Below are positions 16,428 to 25,720 of a stretch of DNA of 38,972 nucleotides, in pieces. The translations under genes were made by a program, and so were the position numbers. Below the pieces are notes generated by a model. That model was given only the letters and a program-made list of their open reading frames with translations, did no database searches and was not told the DNA's origin. The stretch comes from Acidobacteriota bacterium (GTDB lineage Bacteria > Acidobacteriota > Terriglobia > Acidiferrales > UBA7541). The DNA lies in assembly GCA_003224525.1 (NCBI GenBank), contig QHZB01000065.1, positions 1 to 38,972 on the forward strand, given 5' to 3'. Position 1 is the stretch's first letter. Every line of letters begins with the position of its first letter.

Positions 16428-18204
16428 TTGTCTTCCTCACGGCGAGCCTTTCTTAAATCGTTGAGTCGTTCTGCGATTGTATTGCCATTGGAGAAGATCC
16501 TGGCGCTCGCGCCGCCAAGCCGGCGGGGCTCCACATCTTTCTACGCGCGGGAAGCTTTCGAACCGCCTGTTGCGCTTTCGAACGATCTTGGCGTGACCTT
16601 TCTCAACGTCGCGCGCGAATCCGGTCTCAACGCCAAAACAATTTTCGGCGGCGAACACAAGAATAAATATCTTCTCGAGACCACTGGCTGCGGTGTCGCC
16701 TTCTATGATTACGACAACGACGGCTGGCTGGATATTTTTCTCGTGAACGGCTGGCGCCTCGAAGGCTTCCCCGCCGGACAAGAACCCGCTTCGCATCTTT
16801 TCAAAAATAACCGCGACGGCACTTTCACCGACGTCACCGCACAACGACGGCTTCGACGATCTGTTCGTCACCTACTTCGGGAAAAATGTCCTCTATCACA
16901 ACAACGGCAACGGCACCTTCACCGACGTCAGCGAAAAATCCGGCGTCGCCGGAAACGGCAAGCGCTGGAACACCGGCTGCGCGTTTGTCGATTACGACCG
17001 CGACGGCCGCCTCGATCTCTTCGTCGCGAATTACATCGATCTCGATTTGAAGACCGCTCCCGTCCCCGAGTCCGGCCCGTGTCTCTACAAAGGCGTCATG
17101 GTGGCGTGCGGTCCTCCCGGATTAAACGGCGGAAAAAATCTCTTGTATCACAATAACGGTGACGGCACGTTCACCGATGTCAGCGAAAAATCCGGCATCC
17201 TCAAAGCCAACGGCACTTACGGCCTTGGCGTGCTTACCGCCGATCTCGACAACGATGGCTGGCCCGACATTTATGTTGCCAACGATTCCACCGCGAGCGC
17301 TCTTTATCAAAATAAAAAGAACGGCACCTTCACCGATATCGCTCTCGAAGCGGGCTGCGCTCTCAGCGCTGACGGCAAGCCCCAGGCCGGCATGGGCATC
17401 TCCGCCGCCGATTACGATCTCGACGGCAATCTCGATCTCGTCAAAACGAATTTTGCCGGCGATACTCCTTCGCTCTACCGCAATCTGGGCGGCTCGAATT
17501 TCGAGGACACCACGTTTCAGGGCGGCCTCGGCAAGCACACGCAATATCTCGGCTGGGGCTGCGGCTTTTTCGACTTCGACAACGACGGCTGGGCCGACAT
17601 CCTGATTTGCAACGGCCACGTGTATCCCGAGGTCGAGCAACTCAAAACGGAAGCGGGCTACCCGCAGCGCAAGCTGCTCTACAAAAATTTGCGCACCGGC
17701 CGCTTTGACGACGTTTCCTTCAATGCCGGGCCGGGCATCTCCACGCCAGTGGCCGCGCGGGGCTGCGCGTTCGGAGATTTCGACAACGACGGCGACGTCG
17801 ACGTGCTCGTCAACACCGTCAATGATTTTCCTCAATTGTTGCGGTGCGATTCACGCACGGCAAACAATTGGATCAAAATCAAAACCATCGGCACGAAATC
17901 GAATCGCAGCGGCATCGGCGCGCGCATCAAATGCGTCACACATCTGCCGGGCGAAAAAAACGTTCACCCGCAGATCGACGAAGTGCGCAGCGGCGGCGGA
18001 TATTTTTCGCAGAATGATTTGCGCGTCCATTTCGGCATTGGCAAAGCGGAAAAGGTGGAACTGCTGGAGATACGCTGGCCCAGCGGCCTGGTGGAAACCT
18101 TGAAGGACATCAAGCCGAACCAGGTGATCGTGGTAAAAGAAGGCCAAGGCATCGTCCGCACGATGCAATTCGAGCCACCCAAGAATCCCAACCCAGCGAA
18201 GTGA
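16428..18204 (+). pseudogene. CRTAC1/ASPIC-UnbV beta-propeller protein, frameshifted
   Basis: The gene encodes an exported FG-GAP/VCBS beta-propeller with an ASPIC/UnbV C-terminal domain, interrupted by one frameshift near 16838. The first frame has a twin-arginine-like start (SSRRAFLKSLSRSAIVLPL), GGEHKNKYLLETTGCGVAFY and the calcium-type loop DYDNDGWLDIF. At NRDGTFTDVTA the frame changes, and the second frame resumes with NDGFDDLFVTYFGKNVLYHN and stays open to the stop. Compared with the intact paralogue at 20258-22009, about 18-19 residues of the KAGLTHAGWGQGVCVGDYD type are absent; the junction fits a deletion of about 56 bases. The rest, including DEVRSGGGYFSQNDLRVHFG and RWPSGLVETL, is well preserved. 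Either a recent mutation or an assembly error. Confidence 0.85.
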
Positions 18205-18217
18205 GGAGTCACCGAAC

Positions 18218-19225
18218 ATGCATGACGTAAAGCCCAAGATTTTCATCGCGCCGTTGCTCCTGGCTGCCTCGCTCGCTTTCGCGGCGCCGGCAACGGATCT
18301 TCCTTTCGGCGCATGGACGCGCGCCTCAAACGAGCCCATCCTTTCTCCGCAGGGCAGGACGTGGGAATCGGCCGGTACGTTCAATCCCACCGTCACATTT
18401 TTTCGGGCCAAGGATGCCAACAAACAAGATCCTGGCAAATTCGTAATGCTTTACCGTGCGCAGGACGCTGCAGGTACGTCGCGCCTCGGCTATGCCGAGA
18501 GTACCGATGGGATTCACTTCACGCCACGCCCCGATCCAGTCCTCTGGCCTGAAACCGCCTACGAAAAAGACGGCGGCGTCGAAGACCCACGCCTCCAGAA
18601 ATTCGGCGACACCTTTTACCTCACCTACACCGGCTATAACAAAAAGGATGCGCAGCTCTGCCTGGCCACCTCCCGCGATCTGATCCATTGGGATCGCAAA
18701 GGCGTGATCCTGCCCGCCTACAAAGGAAACTGGAATGTGGCCTGGACCAAGTCCGGCGCCATCGTGCCCGAAAAAATCGACGGCAAGTATTGGATGTACT
18801 GGCTTGGCACTGCCGCGGACAAGACCGACCAAATGGGCCTGTCGTATTCCACCGATTTGATTCACTGGACAGAAGCGACGGATGCGCCGGTGCTGCCGCG
18901 CCGCCCGGAGAAATTTGATTCGCGCGTGGTCGAGCCCGGTCCTCCACCGATCCTCGCACCGGGCGGCATCGTCCTGATCTACAACGGCGCCGACGACAAA
19001 CTTGTGTATCGCACCGGCGTCGCGGTCTTCGACCGCAAGGATCCCCGCAAACTCCTCTCGCGATCCGACGCCCCCATCTTCGCCCCGGAAAAAGAATGGG
19101 AGAGGGCCGGGCAAGTGCCGAACGTTATATTCGTGGAGGGGATGGTGCAACAGGGCAAGCGGTGGCTCTTTTACTATGGGGGAGCAGACAAATATATAGG
19201 GGTGGCGGAAGCACCCTCGAAATGA
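18218..19225 (+). CDS. Exported GH130-type mannoside phosphorylase/hydrolase
   Basis: A 335-residue five-bladed beta-propeller glycosidase of the GH130 type, with a signal peptide (FIAPLLLAASLAFAAPA). Family features are ESAGTFNPTVTF, MLYRAQDAAGTSRLGYAES, GGVEDPRLQKFGDTFYLTYT with the conserved VEDPR acidic motif, ESRDLIHW-like TSRDLIHWDRKG, VVEPGPPPI and WLFYYGGADKYIGVAEA. GH130 enzymes act on beta-mannosides. Most are cytoplasmic phosphorylases, but some exported members are beta-1,2-mannosidases. Export here favours hydrolysis, since periplasmic phosphate is limited; this is an inference. A GAGGAG ribosome-binding site precedes the ATG. It lies 13 bases after the CRTAC1 gene, so the two are probably cotranscribed. 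Confidence 0.85.
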   Translation: MHDVKPKIFIAPLLLAASLAFAAPATDLPFGAWTRASNEPILSPQGRTWESAGTFNPTVTFFRAKDANKQDPGKFVMLYRAQDAAGTSRLGYAESTDGIHFTPRPDPVLWPETAYEKDGGVEDPRLQKFGDTFYLTYTGYNKKDAQLCLATSRDLIHWDRKGVILPAYKGNWNVAWTKSGAIVPEKIDGKYWMYWLGTAADKTDQMGLSYSTDLIHWTEATDAPVLPRRPEKFDSRVVEPGPPPILAPGGIVLIYNGADDKLVYRTGVAVFDRKDPRKLLSRSDAPIFAPEKEWERAGQVPNVIFVEGMVQQGKRWLFYYGGADKYIGVAEAPSK

Positions 19226-19478
19226 GATGGTCTCTCCGGAAGCGGGGGGCCAGCTTGACTCCCACAGGAATCCTCGCGCAGATCTTGCGGGATTTCTGGT
19301 TAACAAAATCTACCGCCATCCCCCTTTTTTTTGGACCTGCGCGTTCTAAAGGAATTTGCTATCACTCAGGCCGGGCGACCGAGTGAATATCGCTGCATTT
19401 TTTTTAAATTGCGACGCAGCAGGAAAGGGCACGCCTTTGCGGTTCAGCGTTGGCCGAAGGCACTCACCACGCAGCGGG

Positions 19479-19856
19479 CTATACATGCCACTTGAATGAG
19501 GGTCCCTCGAATGCTATGCCCACACAATAACTACCGTTCGGCTGCGGATGACAATAGACTACTCGCGCGTGCTTGGGAAACTCGCCAATCAAAGGGGTAA
19601 GCAGCGGGGCTTCGCCGGGCTGCCAGTATCGCTTGGTGAGCACTCGAGCGCCGTGCGGACTGACGTCTTCCGTGACCGTCCGTTCCCGAGCGCGGGGGTC
19701 GTCCAAGCTGGCGAGGTAGAGCTGGACTGGGAGAGGTTCGCGCTTCTCAATTCTCGCATCGGAACTCTTCAGGCGAAGAATCTTCCGCTGCGTACTTTGA
19801 GAACCTGCCTGTTCGCTTAAATTCTCGACTGGCTCAATTCTTTTCGGATGCGGCAT
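19479..19856 (-). CDS. PilZ-domain c-di-GMP-binding protein
   Basis: A small 125-residue cytoplasmic protein with a single PilZ domain. Both cyclic-di-GMP motifs are present: RIEKR (Arg35-Arg39, RxxxR) and DVSPHG (Asp64-Gly69, D/NxSxxG), on a beta-barrel with VQLYLASLDD and VVYCHPQPNGSYCVGIAFEG. The start is set by a GGAGG sequence six bases before the ATG at 19854-19856; the frame is open further upstream, but no family resemblance lies there. Single-domain PilZ proteins relay c-di-GMP levels to motility or exopolysaccharide systems. No partner gene is next to it, so the output is unknown. Confidence 0.8.
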   Translation of the reverse strand: MPHPKRIEPVENLSEQAGSQSTQRKILRLKSSDARIEKREPLPVQLYLASLDDPRARERTVTEDVSPHGARVLTKRYWQPGEAPLLTPLIGEFPKHARVVYCHPQPNGSYCVGIAFEGPSFKWHV

Positions 19857-20257
19857 GGTCTGCCTCCGGCACGGATTCTGAATGCGAGACGTAACGGCCA
19901 GAGCCAAGGACCCAAAGTTTCCCTCTGGAATGCCCAACGCCTTTGCTCTGCCGCTCTTCATTCGAGGGAGTGGGGCCAATAGTTAGCATAGACGGCGCTG
20001 GCTGACAAGCAGGAAAAGACTGTAGTTGTGGTACAGGTTATCCCGCAAACCAAATTCGCCCTCCAGTCTAAGTCCATTTGTTTCAATGAAAAGTCCTGCG
20101 CAACAGAACCCCTCCAATCAGAAGAGCCTCGGAGGGGTTGGTTAACAAGCCTTCGAGGAGCCCGGCGTTGCAATTGCGGCTTGCTTCCCAGATGGCGAGA
20201 TGGCGGCCGGAACGAAGCCACGGGAGCTGCGGCGGAGCAAGTGGGAGATTGAGCGGG
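19857..20257. other. Gene-free gap
   Basis: About 400 bases between the PilZ start and the end of the intact CRTAC1 gene. No open frame, tRNA or repeat that I can support was seen. The PilZ promoter should lie here but no clear boxes stand out. Confidence 0.4.
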
Positions 20258-22009
20258 TCAGTTTTTCCCGGGGCCTGCGACGACGGGCGTGCCAGAGCCT
20301 TCCTTCAGAGTGTGAATGGCGTCGGCGGAAAGGTTGCCGAATTCTTCGAGGAGACCGCTAGGCCAGCGGACTTGGACTCCATCGATTTTGGCGGAGGCGC
20401 CGAGGCCGAAGTGCACGCGCTTGTCGTTATTGGAGACAAAGCTGGAGCCGCTGCGGACTTCGTCCACGAGAGAGCGCGCGGCTTTCACGGTGACTTTCGC
20501 GCCGATTCCATCGCGATTGGACTTGACACCGATTGTGCGGAAGGCGATCCAGTGATTGCCGTTGCGGACGTCATTGACGAGAAGAGACGGAAGAGCATTC
20601 ATGTTGCTGACGACCGCGGAAATGCGGCCGTCATTCCATAAATCGCCGACGGCCAGGCCGCGCGAAGAACTTACCGCCGTGATGCCCGGCCCGGCAGCGG
20701 CGGAGATATCGGTAAAAGTTCCGTTGCCATTGTTGCGATAGAGGATGCGCGGTTCCCGGAAATTGCTGCCGAGGTGCTGGCTGTCGACTTCGGGATAGAC
20801 GTGGCCGTTGACGAGGAGCAGATCGGGCCAGCCATCATTGTCGAAATCGAGGAACATGACGCCCCACCCGAGATATTGCGTGTTCAAACCGAAACCGGCG
20901 GAAAAGGTCTTGTCGTCGAAGGTGCCGTCACCGTTGTTGCGGTAAAGCGTGGAGGTGTCGTCGGAGAAATTGGTCTTGAAAAGGTCAAGTTTCCCGTCGC
21001 CGTCATAATCCGCAACAGTCGATCCCATGCCAGCCTGCTCGCGGCCGTCGTCGTTGAAGGCTGCGCCCGAGACGACAGCGACGTCGGTAAACGTTCCATC
21101 GTGATTGTTGCGATAGAGGATACTCGCCGTGCTGTCGCAGGCCACATAGATGTCCGGCCAGCCATCGTCATCATAGTCAAACGTGGAAACGCTGAAGGCG
21201 TAATGCCCGTTGGTTTGATCGATGTGCGCTTTGGCGGTGACGTCTTCGAAGGCGCCGTTGCCGAGATTGCGATAGAGGATATTTTTCGCCCAGGGCAATC
21301 CGCGCGGCCCGCACATGACTGGAACACCTTTCCACATGCAGGAGGGCCGCTCTCCCGGCGCGAGAGCGGTGGCGGAATCATAGTCGACATAATTCGCGAC
21401 CATTAGATCGAGTTTGCCGTCGCGGTCGTAGTCCAGGAAAGCGCAGCCTGTACCCCAGGCTTTGCCGGTCCCCGCGACATGGGCTTTTTCGCCGACGTCG
21501 GTAAAGGTGCTGTTGCCATTGTTGTGATAGAGAACGTTCTTGCCGTAGTAGGTGACGTAGAGATCCTCGAATCCGTCGTTATCGTAGTCGCCCACACAGA
21601 CACCCTGGCCCCATCCAGCGTGGGTCAAACCGGCTTTGGCGGTGACGTCGGTGAACGTGCCATCGTGGTTGTTGTGATAGAGGTGGCTCGTCGGGGCCTT
21701 GGCAGACGGCAATTGTTCCAATGTTGTGCCGTTGACGACAAATATGTCCGGCCAGCCGTCATTGTCATAATCGAACATGGCGACGCCGGTCCCCGTGGTC
21801 TCGATGATGTATTTCTTGGTGTTTTCGCCGCCGAAGATGACCGGTGTTGTAAGACCGGCTTTCTGCGCGATGTCGGTAAAATACGCGATCGGCTTGGCGT
21901 TTGCGCCCTCTGAATTACCCGCGCTAGGAGAATTGGCGGAATGTATTGAAAGCCAAGCGCAAAGCCCCAGGAAGCAGAGAAGCCGGAGAAAAGAGGAATG
22001 AAGAATCAT
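20258..22009 (-). CDS. CRTAC1/ASPIC-UnbV beta-propeller protein (intact)
   Basis: A 583-residue exported protein with a signal peptide (FLRLLCFLGLCAWLSIHS). It carries a chain of FG-GAP/VCBS blades, each with a calcium-type loop such as DYDNDGWPDIFVVNG, DYDNDGFEDLYVTYYG, DYDRDGKLDLMVANY and DFDNDGWPDLLLVNG. The C-terminal ASPIC/UnbV domain shows VDEVRSGSSFVSNNDKRVHF and VRWPSGLLEEF. A GGAG ribosome-binding site is five bases before the ATG. In Acidobacteriota and Planctomycetota these proteins are often encoded beside TPR proteins, as here, where a long TPR gene diverges 133 bases away. The biochemical role is not known; a seven-bladed ligand- or protein-binding scaffold is likely. It is the paralogue of the damaged gene at 16428-18204. 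Confidence 0.9.
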   Translation of the reverse strand: MILHSSFLRLLCFLGLCAWLSIHSANSPSAGNSEGANAKPIAYFTDIAQKAGLTTPVIFGGENTKKYIIETTGTGVAMFDYDNDGWPDIFVVNGTTLEQLPSAKAPTSHLYHNNHDGTFTDVTAKAGLTHAGWGQGVCVGDYDNDGFEDLYVTYYGKNVLYHNNGNSTFTDVGEKAHVAGTGKAWGTGCAFLDYDRDGKLDLMVANYVDYDSATALAPGERPSCMWKGVPVMCGPRGLPWAKNILYRNLGNGAFEDVTAKAHIDQTNGHYAFSVSTFDYDDDGWPDIYVACDSTASILYRNNHDGTFTDVAVVSGAAFNDDGREQAGMGSTVADYDGDGKLDLFKTNFSDDTSTLYRNNGDGTFDDKTFSAGFGLNTQYLGWGVMFLDFDNDGWPDLLLVNGHVYPEVDSQHLGSNFREPRILYRNNGNGTFTDISAAAGPGITAVSSSRGLAVGDLWNDGRISAVVSNMNALPSLLVNDVRNGNHWIAFRTIGVKSNRDGIGAKVTVKAARSLVDEVRSGSSFVSNNDKRVHFGLGASAKIDGVQVRWPSGLLEEFGNLSADAIHTLKEGSGTPVVAGPGKN

Positions 22010-22142
22010 GAATCTCCAATAATAGCAAGGTCTGGTCCGACACAGGTCAACCTGGCGGGAATCTCAGCCAAACAGCTTGGGGGAGAGGGCGCGGGTGTGA
22101 ACATGCTAGTATTTTTGAGAACGCTTAACAGGTATCTTTCGC

Positions 22143-23951
22143 GTGAAATTGATTCTCGTTCATCACCGGACGCCTTTTTTCCGACTCTCTAACGCGCTGC
22201 TGTTTTTCTTCTGCGCTGCTGCGGTGATATGCGCCGCGCAATCCGCGGGTTCTTCGAAGGCGGATTCAGCTTCGCGGGCGACTGCGACTTACCAGCAAGG
22301 TATGTTGGCGCTGCAGAAGGGCGATCTGGTTTCCGCTCGCGCAGCTTTCGAAAAAGTGGTGCGGCTTGCACCGAGGAGCCCCGAGGGACACAACTCTCTC
22401 GGCTGGGTCTTGCTTGCGCAAGGAGAGATCGATGCTGCAACCGTTCACTTCCGGTCTGCGGTGAAACTGAATCCCGATTTTGCGCTGGCCCACATGAATT
22501 TCTCCAGCGCGCTAGTCCGGAAGGGTGATGTGCTTGCCGCGCTCCAGGAGGCCAAGGAGGCGGTGCGGCTAGCCCCGGGCGACTCCGAGACTCATCACAT
22601 TTTGGCGCGCGCGCTCGATTTTTCAGGGGACCTCGACGGGGCCATCGGCGAGTTTCGGCGGGCGCTCGAGCTTGAGCCGCAAAGGGCGGAATTGCACGAC
22701 GATCTCGGGGCTGTGTTGGTGCAAAAGTCTGACTCGCAAGGCGCAGCCGCGGAATTCTCCGAAGCGCTCCGGCTGCAGCCCAATTATGCGCTAGCACATT
22801 TTCATCTCGGCGTTTTGCTTTACCAGGAAAAATCTCTCGAACAGGCCGCGCAACACCTGCAAGCTGCAGTGCAACTGAATTCCGCGGACCCGGGCGGTCA
22901 CTATTATTTCTCGCAAGTTCTAAACAGCAGGAGCGAGACGGATGCGGCGATCCGCGAGCTGCAAGCTTGTATTGCATTGAAGCCGGACTACCCTGACGCG
23001 CAAAATAGCCTGGGCTTGCTGCTCCAGCACAACGGCGAGGCTGAGCAATCCATCAAAGCCTTTCGTCAGGCGGCGAAGCAGCAACCGGAAAGCCCGGACA
23101 CACACAATAATCTGGGGCTCGCCTTGTTGCAGACTGGTGACGGCAATGGGGCGATCGCCGAGTTCGAAACGGCAGTCCGTTTGCGGCCCGAGGACAGTGG
23201 ATACAAAGGGAACCTGGGAGCAGCGCATTTGCAAGTGGCAGACTTCGACGCCGCTATTTATGAATTCGAATCGGCGCTTAAGCTTGCGCCGCTGGACGCA
23301 ACCCTGCACTACGACCTCGGGCTCGCGCTCAAATTGAAAGACAAACTGCCGGAGGCCATGGCCGAACTGCGCAAGGCAGCAGAATTAGATCCCGGGCAAG
23401 CGGATGTGCACTACACGCTGGGGGTGACACTTTGGCAGCAAGGCGACTTTGCTGCGGCCGCGGAGGAACTCCACGCAGCCATTCATGCCAAACCGGACTA
23501 TGCCGAGGCCTACTACACGCTGGGAACGGTGCTGAAGCAGAAGGGCGAGCTCCAAGAGGCTGCAGCTGCTTTGCGGGAAGCGATTCGCCTGCAGCCAGAA
23601 TTTGCAGGTGCTCATACCACCCTGGCAACGGTGCTGCGCCAACTGGGTGACGCGGAAGGTGCGGCTGCGGAAGGCCGTACTGGAATGGAAATCGCAAAAC
23701 AAAAGACCAGCGATCAGGCGGCGCTCTTTGCAACAAATTCGGGGCGCAGGCTTCTCAACGCGGGAGACCTGCAGGGCGCCATTTCGCAATTTCGCGCCGC
23801 GATCGGTTCTTCGCCAAAGTATGCGGCCGCCCACTTTGAATTGGGGATGGCTTTGCGTCAGCAGGGCAAATCCGGGGAGGCCCAAGAAGAATTTCGAAAG
23901 GCCGCAGAACTCGATCCTCGCCTGACGCCTCCGCCGTCTCCAAAGAAATAG
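22143..23951 (+). CDS. Exported long TPR-repeat protein
   Basis: A 602-residue protein made almost entirely of tetratricopeptide repeats, roughly 15 copies, after an N-terminal signal sequence (SNALLFFFCAAAVICAAQ). Repeats such as EGHNSLGWVLLAQGEIDAAT, PDTHNNLGLALLQTGDGNGA and AEAYYTLGTVLKQKGELQEA show the canonical W/L-G-Y-A-F-A-P spacing with few breaks. The frame begins with a GTG codon, and no strong ribosome-binding site is visible, so the exact start is uncertain. TPR arrays bind proteins and assemble complexes; in this position the divergent CRTAC1 protein is the obvious candidate partner. No catalytic domain is present. Confidence 0.88.
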   Translation: MKLILVHHRTPFFRLSNALLFFFCAAAVICAAQSAGSSKADSASRATATYQQGMLALQKGDLVSARAAFEKVVRLAPRSPEGHNSLGWVLLAQGEIDAATVHFRSAVKLNPDFALAHMNFSSALVRKGDVLAALQEAKEAVRLAPGDSETHHILARALDFSGDLDGAIGEFRRALELEPQRAELHDDLGAVLVQKSDSQGAAAEFSEALRLQPNYALAHFHLGVLLYQEKSLEQAAQHLQAAVQLNSADPGGHYYFSQVLNSRSETDAAIRELQACIALKPDYPDAQNSLGLLLQHNGEAEQSIKAFRQAAKQQPESPDTHNNLGLALLQTGDGNGAIAEFETAVRLRPEDSGYKGNLGAAHLQVADFDAAIYEFESALKLAPLDATLHYDLGLALKLKDKLPEAMAELRKAAELDPGQADVHYTLGVTLWQQGDFAAAAEELHAAIHAKPDYAEAYYTLGTVLKQKGELQEAAAALREAIRLQPEFAGAHTTLATVLRQLGDAEGAAAEGRTGMEIAKQKTSDQAALFATNSGRRLLNAGDLQGAISQFRAAIGSSPKYAAAHFELGMALRQQGKSGEAQEEFRKAAELDPRLTPPPSPKK

Positions 23952-24024
23952 CGAAACAGAAGCTACAGAATCTCTTGGGATGAGGCGCTGCTAATCGAGT
24001 AGGGATTGGTTCTTTCGAATGAGG

Positions 24025-25284
24025 CTATTGAGGGCTCTTACGCAGCGCAACGAGTTCCGAACTAACTGGAACTCCCTTGGCGACTTTCACGCGAATTACC
24101 GCTTCGAACGGCTTCAGTTCACCTGAGTTCGAAACAGAGAGCCGCAAGAGCAACTCTTCCAACGAATTTTGCTGGCAGACGTATTCCACGGCAGCTTGCG
24201 TGCCGATGGTGGTGGCGCCTGCCAGAATCAGGACCGAATGTGCGGGATTCAATCCCCGCTTTAGCGCTATGATTGAATAGTCTTCCGCCAGGGTCTCGTC
24301 AGGCAGAGACGGAAGAAACTCCTTCGGTTCGCCCGATTCCGGATGAAAATTGATGATCTCCATGGTGCCCGTGCGCGGCCCGGAAGTGATCTGTTTGAAG
24401 GCGAATTCCTGGGTGTTTGGTAATTCCAAGAGCGTCAGATTTTCCGAAGGCGACCCAATGAAGATGAGATCGTTGTTCTTGGCGTCATCCAGGGAGAACA
24501 AGCTGCCGCGCTTGACGTGAATTTGCTGATGAAGTCTTCCGAAAACGCTGTCGAGAGCGTGCACCGCAAGCACTTCGCCGACTCCGGTATAGTGATCCAG
24601 GATCGCCGCGCCGGAATCCTTGGCTCGATTGTAGTAGCGCATGCCAACGTACGGCCGGCCGACAAAGGCTGCGTTACTGAAGATGACCCACGGCTCCTGC
24701 GGTCCGGTGAGAAAGCCCTTCCAGAAAACGTGAAAAGCAACCGGCACATCCGGGTTATCGCTTGCGAGCCGGGCTTCCGCTATTTTGCGGTTCAGGAAGC
24801 GGTCCGTGGCAACAGCGACGGCGGAGGCGAGAACAACTGAGAGCGCAACGACGGTGACGATCCAGGCACGCGAAGTCCGGGCGTTGACCTGCAAATTGTT
24901 TGGTGCTTCCTGAGAAGTATTCGCGTGGTTCCGCCCCGCCCCGTGGGTACGCGGATGGAAAGCTAGGGCGTAGGTGCCTTTGAGCAGTTCCACCATGATT
25001 TGGTCGTCTGCACCCTCAGAGGCATAGTATTCGGCTAATTTGGTGCGCAAGCGGCCCGCCTGGACGCGGACCATCGAGTCCACGTGCGGATCGAAGTCCT
25101 GCTGGCGCCCGAGCACTTCTGTCGCAATTTGGTACTCCTTTGGGGAGAGACCCGGGTGATCCATGGAATGATTCGCCAGATAACGCAATAGTTTGCAAAG
25201 GGACTCCGAACCGTGCAGAGTATGGCTGCTGAGGAGCTTCTCGATTTGAGCGAGATTTTGGACTCTTTCAGTCACGGGGACCAC
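24025..25284 (-). CDS. Membrane-tethered winged-helix regulator with periplasmic sensor domain
   Basis: A 419-residue one-component regulator. Residues 10-115 form a DNA-binding winged-helix-like domain of a type I know from Acidobacteriota (KEYQIATEVLGRQQDFDPHV, DSMVRVQAGRLRTKLAEYYA, IMVELLKGTYALAF). One membrane helix follows at about 143-168 (AWIVTVVALSVVLASAVAVA). The remaining 250 residues should be periplasmic and contain NNDLIFIGSPSENLTLLELP and VAFHVFWKGFLTG. The arrangement resembles CadC/ToxR-type regulators that read a signal outside the membrane and bind DNA directly. It is divergent from the second TonB-dependent receptor, its most likely target. The start codon is a GTG without a clear ribosome-binding site; a slightly shorter form is possible. 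Confidence 0.75.
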   Translation of the reverse strand: MVPVTERVQNLAQIEKLLSSHTLHGSESLCKLLRYLANHSMDHPGLSPKEYQIATEVLGRQQDFDPHVDSMVRVQAGRLRTKLAEYYASEGADDQIMVELLKGTYALAFHPRTHGAGRNHANTSQEAPNNLQVNARTSRAWIVTVVALSVVLASAVAVATDRFLNRKIAEARLASDNPDVPVAFHVFWKGFLTGPQEPWVIFSNAAFVGRPYVGMRYYNRAKDSGAAILDHYTGVGEVLAVHALDSVFGRLHQQIHVKRGSLFSLDDAKNNDLIFIGSPSENLTLLELPNTQEFAFKQITSGPRTGTMEIINFHPESGEPKEFLPSLPDETLAEDYSIIALKRGLNPAHSVLILAGATTIGTQAAVEYVCQQNSLEELLLRLSVSNSGELKPFEAVIRVKVAKGVPVSSELVALRKSPQ

Positions 25285-25720
25285 CGCTCGGGCATTGTAA
25301 CATCAAGGTAACGCGCTCCGCATCTCTTTAGGAGACCACAACTTATCTCGCGTAACCGTATCAGACTCATAGAGACTATCCAGGTCACTCAAAAAACTGA
25401 TAGAAGGCATCATAACTCTTCGTCACCCCTAGTTTGGGTGCGGGCCTCTCTGTGTGGGGAGGGCTCAAGAGTAGTAACGATTGTGCGGTGGTGACGAAGC
25501 GAGAGAAGTTCGAGGAGTTTGGGGGCCGTTCGCTGCGGACAGTTGGGTCCAACAGGTTGCCGTTTATTCCATTTTTATCTTGAAGACTGCCCAAATCAGT
25601 TAAGCCCTGCCGAGGCGCGGGCGTGGTACCTGTTGAACTAAGCTGGCGAACGTGGTGGATTCCCCGTTTATGCGGCGAGTGGACCTATTCGAAGAGTCAA
25701 CGGTGCACAGGAGGGGTGTA
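25285..25720. other. Divergent regulatory region between regulator and receptor
   Basis: About 435 bases separate the regulator from the receptor gene. No gene or confident promoter was recognised. The only clear signal is the AGGAGG ribosome-binding site of the receptor. Operator sites for the regulator would be expected here, but I see no inverted repeat strong enough to list. Confidence 0.4.

Noticed and set aside
16800-16880. Programmed frameshifting in the CRTAC1 gene
   Set aside because: About 19 residues are absent compared with the paralogue, so a simple frame change would not restore the protein; no slippery sequence is seen.
18326-19306. Minus-strand frame of 326 codons opposite the GH130 gene
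   Set aside because: Antisense shadow of a gene with clear GH130 motifs.
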